Origin: Adiantum capillus-veneris | Lineage: Eukaryota; Streptophyta; Polypodiopsida; Polypodiales; Pteridaceae | Assembly (NCBI GenBank): GCA_014529385.2 | Contig: CM043945.1 | Location: forward strand, 99,798,963-99,860,962 | Length of the DNA stretch: 62,000 nucleotides | Direction of reading: 5' to 3' | Shown here: piece by piece, positions 24,964-34,386 of the stretch | Layout of the letters: each line of letters starts with the position of its first letter | How positions within the stretch are numbered: the stretch's first letter is position 1 | Translations under genes and position numbers: made by a program | Notes under the pieces: model-generated | What the model saw: the letters and a program-made list of their open reading frames with translations, nothing else | The model's database searches: none | Told to the model about the DNA's origin: nothing

Positions 24964-25036
24964 AGACCAAGCTACACAACATCCATTATTGCTAGGACAA
25001 CCATGGCAGAAGCAATATAATGCAATGATTGACTAG
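24660..25036 (+). pseudogene. Second retropepsin-like domain after integrase
   Basis: After the integrase C-terminus and a charged helix, the same frame encodes IIECKVGTNQIKARALLDLG, then AQANLLSLSLYRQL, the layout of an aspartic protease N-lobe with D-L-G at the catalytic position (GAT 24775). A one-base frameshift near 24945 moves the rest to another frame, where HPLLLGQPWQKQY matches the conserved (I/L)LGxPW segment. It ends at TAG 25034-25036. Retropepsins cleave the polyprotein and normally lie before RT; a second one after integrase is unusual. Thr or Ser is expected at position 2 of the triad, so activity is doubtful even in an intact copy. Confidence 0.65.
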
Positions 25037-25804
25037 AGTTCTAATTCAATACTTATCAAATACGAAGGTGAAAGTCAATCAGTTAAGTTCACCAAAGGAG
25101 AAGAGCCAACTCCAAAGGACGAATCCAAAGACAAAGATAAACAACAACCAGAGAAAAAGAAGAAGCAATGGCAACCAAAAGTTTCTATACAACCGGATTA
25201 CTCTTCGACAAGGAATTCTCAACAGTGGATAAGGAAGACAAGCAATAATATAACAGCTCAACCTTGGAAAAAAACGGAGTCAAAGTTGGTATGGAGACCA
25301 AAAAAGGCTGTGCCAGAGAACACAAAGGTGGAAAACAGAGTCTTCAATACCAGACAACAGAGTGATTCCAGACAATCAAGGACAGTGAAACAGATCTGGA
25401 TTCCAAAGAAGTTCATGACGGCACAAAGCTATAGCAAGCAAATTTGGATCCCAAAGATTTGTAAACAGGAACTCCCTTCAATACAATCAACGGAAACTCC
25501 TAGGTATGTCAAGGCGAGGAAATCAACACACAGAACAAAGCAGGTTTGGGTCGCAAAGAGTTTGTGGCAAGCACAAGCAAAGCGGAAGCAGATTTGGATT
25601 GTGAAAAAAGACAACAAGGTAACGAAGAATCTATCTACTGATTCTACTACCGAAGTGCCAAAACCAACCCAAAACCCGACCACCAATCCATCAATCAAAC
25701 AAAGAGTAGCTTTATTAGAAAGACTGTTGTATCATCGCTCTACAATTGCATTGGGAACTTATGACCAAAACAACTACAATGCTTCACCCACAGACACTTC
25801 ATAG
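25037..25804 (+). pseudogene. E2 basic tail with repeated K-Q-I-W motifs
   Basis: This continues the frame of the second protease after its TAG. The product is lysine- and glutamine-rich. A short motif recurs: KLVWRPK, KQIWIPK, KQIWIPK, KQVWVAK, KQIWIVK, spaced roughly 18-45 residues apart between ~25290 and 25610. It ends at TAG 25802-25804. I do not recognise a domain. A nucleic-acid-binding tail is a reasonable guess from the charge and the regular aromatic residues, but nothing more. Confidence 0.6.
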
Positions 25805-25826
25805 TCGTCCGGGAGGACTCAGACTA

Positions 25827-25840
25827 GGAGGGGGGGAGGT
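25827..25840 (+). other. Internal polypurine tract
   Basis: AGGAGGGGGGGAGGT lies 22 bp after the pol stop. It looks like a plus-strand primer, but no LTR follows. Elements with long 3' regions can have central purine tracts, so this may be one. Confidence 0.6.
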
Positions 25841-27440
25841 ATACAGGAGCTACAAAGCAGCTACAAGCGGGAAAAACAAAGAAAAACAAAAATTATATTA
25901 CAAGGGCAGTGTCTTACATGATTTTGCAATTTTTTATGTTTGATTGCGGATATTGATAATATTTATGCCCTTATACACCTTGTTTTGCAACAAGAAGAGA
26001 TCAAATGATGAATTTGGGTCTCTAGATGTGTAAATATCACTAAATAAGAGTGTTTTTGGAGCTAAAAAGTGGAAAAAAGTGGTAATCCAAGTCCAGAAAT
26101 CACAAAGAAGTGTATATTCATATACACAGGGTTACCAGCTATTTATCGTGTATGTTTGGAATTTTTTGGCTTCAATTTGCTATTTTCCTTTATTTTTTAT
26201 GATTTTCTTAATTTTAAAAAAAAAGAAAAAAAAAGCATGTGAAATGAGATCGGAAAAAAGAAAAGAATAGACGATGATGGTCCTAATGACAAGGGCAACC
26301 CATGGTAAAAATTGGGTACAATTCTGAAAAAGTTGTGGAAAGCCCGAAATGACAATATTTTGGCAAAGTGGACAGATTTCTCAGAAACAGGTCAAAAGGA
26401 GTCCAAATTGAGAAATTTCAAATCCTAAAGTGCATTTCACGACGAGATAGGAGCACATGTCAAATTTGGTAACAAGTGATCCGGGAAGCCCGAAGTTAAG
26501 TATTTTTCACTTCACTATCAAGCTCATTTCCACTATTACCTTCTTGGAGAGAGCAAAGAGCACACAGGAGCATCCGACCTTCTACCGCCTTCTACGACTG
26601 CTATGAGAGCTCAGAGGACACCAGACATGAGAGGTAGACTCGTTGCCATAAGCTTTTGATGCTTATCGTTAACTTTTGTCGCGAAAACTCACCAAAACCA
26701 AGAAACAAGAGCAGACGGGGAATGGGGAGGAACACTAGGTAGGGGCACAACCGCCTAACCAAACCTTGCAAGAACTTAGAGGTGGGTTACCCTAGTATAG
26801 GAGATGAGTTTCTAACACTCAAAGCTCGAGAAAGAACGACTGAAAAAACCCTAGGTCAACAGAGCCTGCAAGAGGCAAACAGAAAAAAGTTGTCTGAACG
26901 ACACAAAACTTCTCAGGAAGCTTAACAACATCGAGGGCAATGCAACCATGGAGTATCTCCGGGTTTGGATCACCAAAAGTAGGTCGGAATAACCGATTCG
27001 GCTGCGGACACACAAAGCGTCATTTTGGCATAACGGCTAAAATTGACGACCAAATGACATGAAACTTCACAAGCAGCTTCAAATATACATGGATGACTTA
27101 TGTTTGCAAGCAAAACCCAAAAGAAAGCTGATTCACTTACCGATGGTGAAAAAGACGCTTTCGGGCAACCAAATGGAGAAAGATGGAGAACGGGGAGCCA
27201 AAGTCAAGTTCAACCAAATAGGTGGCTTCACAACATATCCAATGAGCTGGAAATGCAACTCTCGAGAAGAAAAGTTGAAGAAATTCAACTCCAAGGCAAA
27301 AAGACGACTTCGGAGACTGAAATGCCTATAAGGGGGCTTTTTAGCTAAACGGATGACTTTTTAAGTTGAAAACTAGTTAGCAGGGCTTAGGGCACTAGCA
27401 CAAAGCATTCTTTGCACAAAAAGACCAACATTTCAAGAAA
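25841..27440 (+). other. E2 inter-ORF untranslated region
   Basis: About 1.6 kb without a supported gene. The only oddity is a 23-bp exact copy of the RT active-site coding sequence at 27081-27103. Confidence 0.55.
27081..27103 (+). repeat. 23-bp copy of the RT YMDD-coding segment
   Basis: Positions 27081-27103 are identical to 22034-22056, which encode IYMDDLC in E2 RT. The flanks are unrelated. The same reading would give IYMDDLC in a 90-residue chance frame. Confidence 0.85.
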
Positions 27441-28447
27441 AGACATCATACGCGTATGATGTCTCACAGCATGATTTTCACATCCATTTCAACATTTGAG
27501 TGCATAGCCTCATTCCACATGTTAATCACATCCTATGAACCAAGTACATGAGAATTGGAGTTAGAAAACCCAAGGAAAACCAAAAAGACGCAAAGTAGGC
27601 CATAAAATTGATTTTTGGTCCTAATTTTGTCAAAATAACTCCAAACTCATTGAAACTTTGTAGGATTGTTGATTAACACATCTACAAGCTATCTGGAACC
27701 AAAAAACACCATTTTGACACAAAAGACATCATACGCGTATGATGTCTATTTGCACTTACAGAGCCAAAAATGCTCATTTGTCATCATACATCCAATATAT
27801 ATATCTAATACATGCTACATATGAATTTTGGAACCATTTGGTCAAGTGGATCACCCCATTAGCCCAATTAAGAGAAAATCCTTCATACAAAGCCTATTTT
27901 TGTCCCAAATCCAACATATTCAAGTCCAAACCAAGATTTGAGTATAAACAGTCCTTCACTAGCACATGGAGAGTCCACAGAACCAATCCCATGAAAAATT
28001 GATGAAAAAGACATCATACGCGTATGATGTCTCCAAAGCCATTTTTAGTCCAAATTCTATCCAAACTTGATAAATCCACTGAATAAGCCTATCTAAAGCC
28101 AAAACCAAGCTTATAGAGAAAATTGGTCCAAAATGCACTAAAAGACATCATACGCGTATGATGTCTCACTATGTGATTTTGGCACCTCAGGGCTTCAACC
28201 ACCAAACAGAAGTGATCTACATGCCATTTGAAGGTGAACCACCAAGTTTTACCCATTTGGATCATAAAATCCATTTCCCTTTCAAATTTTGCCAAGAGCC
28301 TGAACTGGACTAAACTGGCCAAAACTTGACCAAATGGGATCCAAACTCAAATCCAAGCATATGATACTCATGTATACACTATCAGCTACAAGCACAACCA
28401 ATATGAAGTCATTCTGACACAAAAGACATCATACGCGTATGATGTCT
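27441..28447 (+). repeat. Palindrome array upstream of ORF3 (5 copies)
   Basis: Five perfect copies of the 24-bp palindrome start at 27441, 27724, 28009, 28143 and 28424. Steps are 283, 285, 134 and 281 bp, and the last copy lies 190 bp before the ORF3 ATG. The last four reproduce the spacing of the gag leader array. Flanks are related but diverged: CCCATTTGGAT and GCC(A)AGA..GCCTGAACT both recur between the last two copies of each array. Confidence 0.95.
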
Positions 28448-28613
28448 CAAGCATGTTTTTGAGCCCAGTTTGCATATTTTTTCACCTACATTGCATCCTT
28501 AGGCCCTGAATAGCTCATGTTTCAATTTTCAAGTCATTTGAATAGTTAAAAGCTTCATTTCGGCTTTCAGTACTAAAAAGACGCTAACTTCTGTAATTGG
28601 AGTTACAGGATCC

Positions 28614-30680
28614 ATGGATTCCGTTAAGCCATCGGCAACTAAGAGAAAAAGACCAACCATCAAGGATGCTCTTGCAGAAGCAGAACCTTTTGATATTCCA
28701 ACAGAAACCCTCAAGCCAACCAAGACTTGGGTGGAGGAAGCAGTACTAGAAAAAGAGGGAATAAAGATCTACCAGGGGACTTTCAGAGATCCTCAAGGGC
28801 AATCGGTCGATGTACCTATGATCCCACGAGAATTAGTGGATTATAGCAGATCAGAGAACATCAGCAGATACCTGGAAAAGGCTGACTTACACAGGTTCTT
28901 CACCTCGAGACCATCAGGTGTAGACACAAGAAGAGTGTACGAGTTGGCAACATCCATTCAGAAGGATGGGAAAGCCACATTAACAGCCATGGATGGAGAG
29001 AAAGTAGAAGTACATATCACTCCACAGCTCATTGCAGATGCATTGAAGCTGAACAACAAAGGGAGTTCTGTCAGAGAAAGAAGGGAGGCCATAGAGGTCT
29101 ATGGATCAAAGAAACAAAATACAACCTACGGAGATATGGCAGGTCAACGAGCGGCAACCCTTTGCCGATTATACAACGAGTTTCTCCATGTGTGCAGTAA
29201 AAGACCGCAGAAGTATACTACACCACCCCATGCCATTGCGACAACTATCACATGGGCACTGAAGAGCAACATGCCAAAAGAGGTGAATTATGCTCAATAC
29301 ATCCACGAGCAAGTAATCGCCATGCACAACCAGAAGCCAAAGTACATAGGAGGAGGAGAAATCCTAACAAGAATAGCTTATGAAGCTATTGGAGCGAGGG
29401 ATCAAGGGCCACGGGTTCCCTCCCAGAATGAGTGGCTTAGAGAAGCCGATGAAGAGAAAGACCAGCAAGAAGTATCCAAGAGGGCGTCCACAAGAGCACG
29501 CCGAAAACTAGAAATAGTTTCAGAACCTGAAGAGGCTGTGGACGAGCCGCTCAAGAAGAAAGCGAAGAAGAAGGTTGATCCCAAGCAAACCAAAAGTCAA
29601 AAAGCCGCAAGAATGGAAAGGCTGGTGGAGCAGTTTAGAGCGAAAAGAGCTCTAAAGGGGGACTTTGAAGAAATGTGGGTGCCAGACCCCACTAAAGTCG
29701 GAACCAGCTCAGCCAGGCCACATGTTGATCAATATGATCAATATATTAGAGCTTATGAGGAGTCGGAGGCCATATTGGAGCAGCAACCTGTCGAGCCTTA
29801 TACTGAAGAGGAAGTACAGCTTTTAAAAGCTGAGCTGAAAAAGGACGACAAGGAGAAGAAGGAAGTAGATGAGTCTACTCAACTTCGAGAGAAAGACGGG
29901 AAAGCAAACAAAGGGAAAGCCAAGATGACTGAGGACAATCAGCCCTCCTTTACTGATGTACCAAGCCCGAAGAAGACGGAAATTATTGTGGAGGAGACCA
30001 CAATAGAAATAGAAACAGAAGTTATGGAAAAGCCGGAGGCCGGGACCAAGGAAAAGGAGATAGATCCAGTTCAGCAAAAGAAAGATGATTATGAGGATCT
30101 GGTAGCGATCGGATACAGTGAAGAAGAGGCCCTGGAGGCAGTTTATGGGATATCCCTACGAAAACAAGATGATCGGAAAGGGACGAAGGAAAAGACAAAG
30201 GGTACAATGGAGAGTGAAGAGAAAATGGATGAACAGAACATACTAGAAGAGCCGAAGCCATTGGAGGTGGTGGCAGAAAGAGCTGTCAAGTTGACAGATG
30301 AAGATGAAAAAGACATGCACATGGTGCATGAACTGCTCAGCAAGATTAAAGAAAGATCCAGAGCAAAGGAAGTAGCAATTGAGACAGCAAAACAAAAGGA
30401 AGCAAAGGAGCGAATAGAAGATGAGTTGGAGGCAGCCAAGGATGAGCTCATTGAGCTAAGGGAAAGAGTCGAACTTCAAGAAAGGACAATCATGAGACTC
30501 AGGACCACCCCTAGAGCTAGCAGAGCAGGAAAAGAACAAGAGGGAGCCCTCGTACCAGCTCTGGAAGATCAGGTCAGAAGTTTGCAAAGAGAGCTAAGGT
30601 TAGAGCAAGTGCAAAGATTGCACATGGCGAGGGATCATTGGCTGCAGAGGAGAGGCTCACATCAGAAAACCAAACACTAA
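28614..30680 (+). CDS. E2 ORF3, unknown coiled-coil protein
   Basis: ATG at 28614 in context TCCATGG gives 688 aa, uninterrupted. Residues ~1-270 look globular (for example VDTRRVYELATSIQ and KYTTPPHAIATTITWALKSN). From ~280 the protein is very rich in Lys and Glu with KKKAKKK runs that could act as nuclear signals. Around residues 490-512, YEDLVAIGYSEEEALEAV resembles a UBA-type helix pair. Residues ~560-668 form long heptad coiled coils. A frameshift near 30640 ends the frame; the coiled coil continues in another frame from 30638 (RLTSENQTLRTENEALRKQL), with more coding-like sequence to ~31150, where the element is cut. Position after pol fits the extra 3' ORF of Athila-like elements, but I see no transmembrane segment and claim no function. 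Confidence 0.65.
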   Translation: MDSVKPSATKRKRPTIKDALAEAEPFDIPTETLKPTKTWVEEAVLEKEGIKIYQGTFRDPQGQSVDVPMIPRELVDYSRSENISRYLEKADLHRFFTSRPSGVDTRRVYELATSIQKDGKATLTAMDGEKVEVHITPQLIADALKLNNKGSSVRERREAIEVYGSKKQNTTYGDMAGQRAATLCRLYNEFLHVCSKRPQKYTTPPHAIATTITWALKSNMPKEVNYAQYIHEQVIAMHNQKPKYIGGGEILTRIAYEAIGARDQGPRVPSQNEWLREADEEKDQQEVSKRASTRARRKLEIVSEPEEAVDEPLKKKAKKKVDPKQTKSQKAARMERLVEQFRAKRALKGDFEEMWVPDPTKVGTSSARPHVDQYDQYIRAYEESEAILEQQPVEPYTEEEVQLLKAELKKDDKEKKEVDESTQLREKDGKANKGKAKMTEDNQPSFTDVPSPKKTEIIVEETTIEIETEVMEKPEAGTKEKEIDPVQQKKDDYEDLVAIGYSEEEALEAVYGISLRKQDDRKGTKEKTKGTMESEEKMDEQNILEEPKPLEVVAERAVKLTDEDEKDMHMVHELLSKIKERSRAKEVAIETAKQKEAKERIEDELEAAKDELIELRERVELQERTIMRLRTTPRASRAGKEQEGALVPALEDQVRSLQRELRLEQVQRLHMARDHWLQRRGSHQKTKH

Positions 30681-31150
30681 GGACAGAAAATGAGGCCCTC
30701 CGCAAACAGCTCCAAGACCTCCAAGAGCAACAAAGAAGAGAAACAGAGACACCACAAGAAGAAGCAGGGGGAGCAGCCATAGAGCTACCAGAAACTGGAG
30801 AGGAAACCACAATTGAAGATCCCAGCCCCAGTTCAAGAAGTGGCCTCAACTTCAGGAATCTCTGAAGAAGAAGAACAAAGGCTCCAGGACCAAATAGAAA
30901 AGTCAACAGAGGAAAGTGCCAAGGCGTAAATGGAATGGGAAAGGAGACTCCTCATCTCCATTAGACTTCAAGGTTTAGACACAAAAGTGCTCCATGAAGA
31001 GTGGATGCAACCCAGCCTGCCTTTCCCTCTGATGAAATTTGAAGTGATAAAGACGAAAAAGAGAATAGAGGAGGAGCAGTATGTCGCTCTTTACGAAGGC
31101 GACATCACAAAGGATGAACAATCAAAGAAGATTGTAGATTCTCACCCTAG
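30638..31150 (+). pseudogene. ORF3 C-terminal continuation, frameshifted
   Basis: 30638-30865 continues the heptads (QLQDLQEQQRRETETPQEE). After another frame change, 30930-31148 encodes WERRLLISIRLQGLDTKVL and FEVIKTKKRIEEEQYVALYE. It runs straight into the junction with duplicated E1 gag, so the true C-terminus is missing. Confidence 0.5.
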
Positions 31151-31154
31151 ATGG
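31149..31154. other. Rearrangement junction E2 / E1 gag
   Basis: Left of this point the sequence is E2 ORF3. From GAAGATCCTGACAAAG on it is E1 gag, matching 12692 onward. The two parents share only AGAT and a few more bases here, so short microhomology may have guided the join. No target duplication or LTR edge lies at the join. Confidence 0.8.
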
Positions 31155-32297
31155 AAGATCCTGACAAAGTGTGGCAAGAAGTACAAGGTTTGGTGCAAAA
31201 GGAAGGTGAGCCAGTAGATGCGTACATACATAAGTTCTCATTGGCTTGGGAGCGGATGTGCAAGGCCTTAGCACCACAGGTACCCCTGTCTGACATGATG
31301 AAGAAGGATAGGTTCTTGGCTGGTCTTTGCGAGAATATACGTTGGAGAGTGGAGCTAAAGAAGCCTAGGACATATGAAGATGCACTAGAGGTAGCATGGA
31401 ACAAAGAGTGGAAGTTGAGGAAAATGAGTCAATTAGTGGTGGAGTCTTTGCCCATGAGGTCTGAATTTCAGCCTATGGACTCTTTACAAGGTCGCATGTC
31501 AGGGGTTCATCGTGAACCAGTGGTTCCTATTACTACTCAGGTTATGCCAGCAATGGTCACTACATCGGTGCAAGATGATGGGCTAAGGCAAGACATGAGG
31601 CAAGTGGTAGATTTGATGAAGAATCTCAGCCTAAACATGCTAGGTCAAGTGGGAAATAATCGAGGTCGAGGGAGGTTTGCAAATCAGCCAGGAGGTGAAG
31701 AAAGGCCTAGGAATGGTGTTGGACAAAGCAATGGTAGGTTTTGGAGGCAGACGCCCACATGTTATAATTGTGGAGAGTTGGGTGACATCAGCCCGCAATG
31801 TGATAAGCCACCAAGGATGGGGGGAGACATGTATCCATTGCCAAGACAGGTGCTAACTAGGTCAAATGATTATGGCATCGAAATTAAGGGAGACGAAGGA
31901 ACCAGTGGACTGACCCAGGAGGAAAAAGGAAAGACAAAAGTGCTAAGTTTAGTCACCTTGGAGAAGGCATCAAAGATAGAGGATACATTAGTGATGCCTA
32001 TTGGGAAGAGGACCACAGAGGATAAGGAAGGAAGAAGTGCCTCAGGTCCTAGTAAGAAGAAAGGAAAGAGCCATCAAGGCGAGGATGTCAAGGCCAAGAG
32101 GAAAAGGAGAGCTCGTCGAAAGTTTAATGTTTCAGATTTTCCACTAGGGGATGGGCAATTAAGCTATGACTTGAAGGAGGATCTGACGAGCAGGAAGGCA
32201 GATGTTACTTTTGGGCAACTTATAGAGATGGTGCCTAAGCTAAAGCGACAGTGGAAGAGGATGGTTAACCCAATGGAGAAAGAGCCAGAGAGAGGTT
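31154..32297 (+). pseudogene. gag: Duplicated 3' two thirds of E1 gag
   Basis: Colinear with 12692-13835 with about eleven substitutions by eye, no frameshift, and the same CYNCGELGD zinc knuckle (Asp instead of His; one other residue differs, IIPQC against ISPQC). It includes the AGGTT target sequence at 32293-32297. It lacks the gag start and the first ~86 residues, so it cannot be translated as Gag. Confidence 0.92.
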
Positions 32298-33228
32298 TGT
32301 TGAGCCAGCAGAGGATCACACCCACATTTTTGCTCACACCCATCATTTTGTAACCATTGATTGTAATAAATGTCTTTCCGACATTAATTTTGATTTGAGC
32401 CATTCATTAAGTAACCGGACTCAATTGAGTTTCCAGCTTGTAATCCCGAAGTAATTTCACCTGTTGATGTAAATAATTAGAGATGTTCTCACCTCCAAGG
32501 CTGAGGTATATAAGCCAAAGTTTTGTAACCTAAGGGGATTCAATTAATCAAAGTGAGTTTTGGAGCGCCGTGACTGTGTCTGAGAGAGAGAGAGAGAGAG
32601 AGTCTTATCTTCTTGCTACGGGAGCTACGGGGCCGCCATTGGAGAAGCGACACCGCCATTGTGTTAGCAACGGTGAGAGCTACGCACAGATACCAAGAGT
32701 GCGCGCTATCGGCTTCTATGTGTGGTAAGTTCCTACGAGCTTCGGTGTGAGTTTTCTTCCAACTCGTGTGTCGGAATAGAGCGTGCAACATATCTATAGA
32801 ACCACAACGAGTAGAGCTACACATTAGTACCATCGGGGTCAAGTTTCGGTCACCTGTATTTTTCGGCCTGTCTTCATACGTGTTTTCCGCACGGAGTGTT
32901 TATAGGTTGATTTTGCAGTTCAAGTCTTTAGGGTGTTGTTCTTACCTAGTGTATAGACTTCCCCTTGAGTTTGAGATCGATTCAATGATTCTAGATCCTA
33001 TTTCGTATAGCATTCGTTCGTAGTACGGATTTCAGTCACTTGCGTATTTTAGAACTTAGATTTGATTTCCTTAGTAGTGATTGTCATTAGAAGGTCGAGT
33101 AGGTGATTTGACACCCACCTAGTTGTTTCCATGCGCCTGCGGGTCAAGCTCCGTCCTCGTCTGACAAATTCTGTTGTTGGTTGAGTTCTCGCTATTTAGC
33201 TTCCGCTAGCGGCGTAACCGCCTTAACA
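32298..33228 (+). repeat. E2-type LTR flanked by AGGTT on both sides
   Basis: It is 931 bp, with the same ends as the 5' LTR. It has AGGTT directly before (32293-32297) and after (33229-33233), and no purine tract before it. That is the structure of a solo LTR left by LTR-LTR recombination, not of an ordinary 3' LTR. Confidence 0.85.
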
Positions 33229-33825
33229 AGGTTCAGTGTGGATGGCGGAGCCCAAATATGCGTCATAACACACTCATGCGTTGAGAAGATGGGTCTCACA
33301 GTGGCTGGGGTGTCAGGGTTTCGGATCAGATTGGCAAACCATCAAAAAGTAAAATGCTTGGGTGTTGTAAAGAGCTTAGAAGTGGAGGCATATGATGCAA
33401 AGGCAGTAGTTGATTTTCATGTGATGCCAGCAGGGTTGGGAGCATATCCTATTATACTGGGCAGACCATGGTTACGTGCAGTGGGAGCTGTTCAAGATTG
33501 GCGACATGGTACGATTAGCCTCTATGGAAAGACAGGTACCAAGAAGCTATACAATATGGACACAAGGAAACAATTAGAGGAGCTTTATGAAGACGAGGAT
33601 GAGTCTAGTGGTGAAGACTCTTCCACGGTGACAGATGAGTACAGTGATAGCACTACCAGCAGTGATGAGGATGCTGATGTTGCATTTCTTTTGATGGATA
33701 AAGAAATCCAGGAGTCTGGTTTAATTGCATTTGCAAATGAAGTCGAGGATGAAAGTGAAGGGCCTTATGAAGTGATTGAAGGGATGATGCAAACCAAGGT
33801 TGAGTTGTCAAAAAGCAGGAATTGA
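33229..33825 (+). pseudogene. pol: E1 protease domain
   Basis: The product starts at the E2 junction. FSVDGGAQICVITHSCVEK is the retropepsin active-site region, with D-G-G in place of D-T/S-G, and AYPIILGRPWLRAVGAVQDW is the distal conserved motif. An acidic Ser/Asp-rich segment follows (~33590-33680). The frame ends at TGA 33823-33825, and RT resumes in another frame. D-G-G may be normal for this family, so I do not count it as a lesion with confidence. Confidence 0.8.
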
Positions 33826-34386
33826 TGACACAAATGATCAGTGGAGACCTCTCAGCTATGGAGAAGGATATATATTTGCACATGCTGGCTAGTTTTCCTG
33901 ATTTGTTCATTACTTCATATGAAGAGATCAGAGGGTTCAAGGGCAAAGAGATGCATATAGAGCTGAAAGAAGGTGCTAAGCCAGTGCGGCAAAGACTAAG
34001 AGGGATGGGTCAAGAGCAAATGGAAGCCTTGCGAGAAGAGGTGGACAAGTTGTTGAAGGCAGGGTTCATAGTCCCTGTGGAGACCAAAGAATGGGTGAGT
34101 CCAGCTGTAGTCAGTCCAAAGAAGGATGGGAAGTGGAGAATTTGTGTAGATTTTAAACCCTTAAACGTAGCCACTAAGAAGAACCCATATCCTCTTCCAT
34201 TCATCGATCAGATCTTGGATTCAGTGGCAGGTTATGAGAGGTACAGTGTGTGTGATGGTTTTTCAGGCTATTTTCAATTGAGGATTTCTCTTAAAGACCG
34301 CACAAAGACCACTTTTATTACGCCAGGGGCTGCTATTGCTACACAGTATTGCCATTTGGGTTGTCAAATGGACCTTCCTTCTATCA
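33826..34386 (+). pseudogene. pol: E1 RT, N-terminal half only
   Basis: GFIVPVETKEWVSPAVVSPK, DGKWRICVDFKPLN and VCDGFSGYFQL are RT fingers and palm motifs. A one-base frameshift near 34325 changes frame; in the new frame a LPFGLSNGPSFY-type motif is readable. The sequence then jumps to the integrase C-terminal region at ~34387. The YxDD active site is absent. Confidence 0.82.

Larger units (their letters stand above)
13836..33228 (+). mobile_element. Large gypsy retrotransposon E2 inserted in E1
   Basis: The insertion is marked by AGGTT at 13831-13835 and 33229-33233. LTRs start TGTTGAG and end CTTAACA, a near-perfect terminal inverted pair. Contents in order: LTR, tRNA-Asp primer site, ~1.4-kb leader with palindromes, gag, protease-RT-RNaseH-integrase-second protease, internal purine tract, ~2.8 kb untranslated with palindromes, ORF3. 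It is then cut at ~31150, followed by a second copy of E1 gag and an LTR. Non-chromovirus gypsy elements of the Athila/Tat group share the tRNA-Asp primer and an extra 3' ORF; a relative of that group is my inference. The coding part carries several stops and frameshifts, so this copy is dead. Confidence 0.88.

Noticed and set aside
25827-25840. Purine tract as the true 3' end of E2
   Set aside because: No LTR follows, and palindromes matching the 5' leader continue downstream on the same strand.
27059-27331. 90-codon frame containing IYMDDLC as an RT gene
   Set aside because: Only 23 bp match RT; nothing else in the frame resembles reverse transcriptase.
32298-33228. This LTR as the ordinary 3' LTR of E2
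   Set aside because: AGGTT flanks it on both sides, duplicated E1 gag precedes it and no purine tract is present, so a solo LTR fits better.
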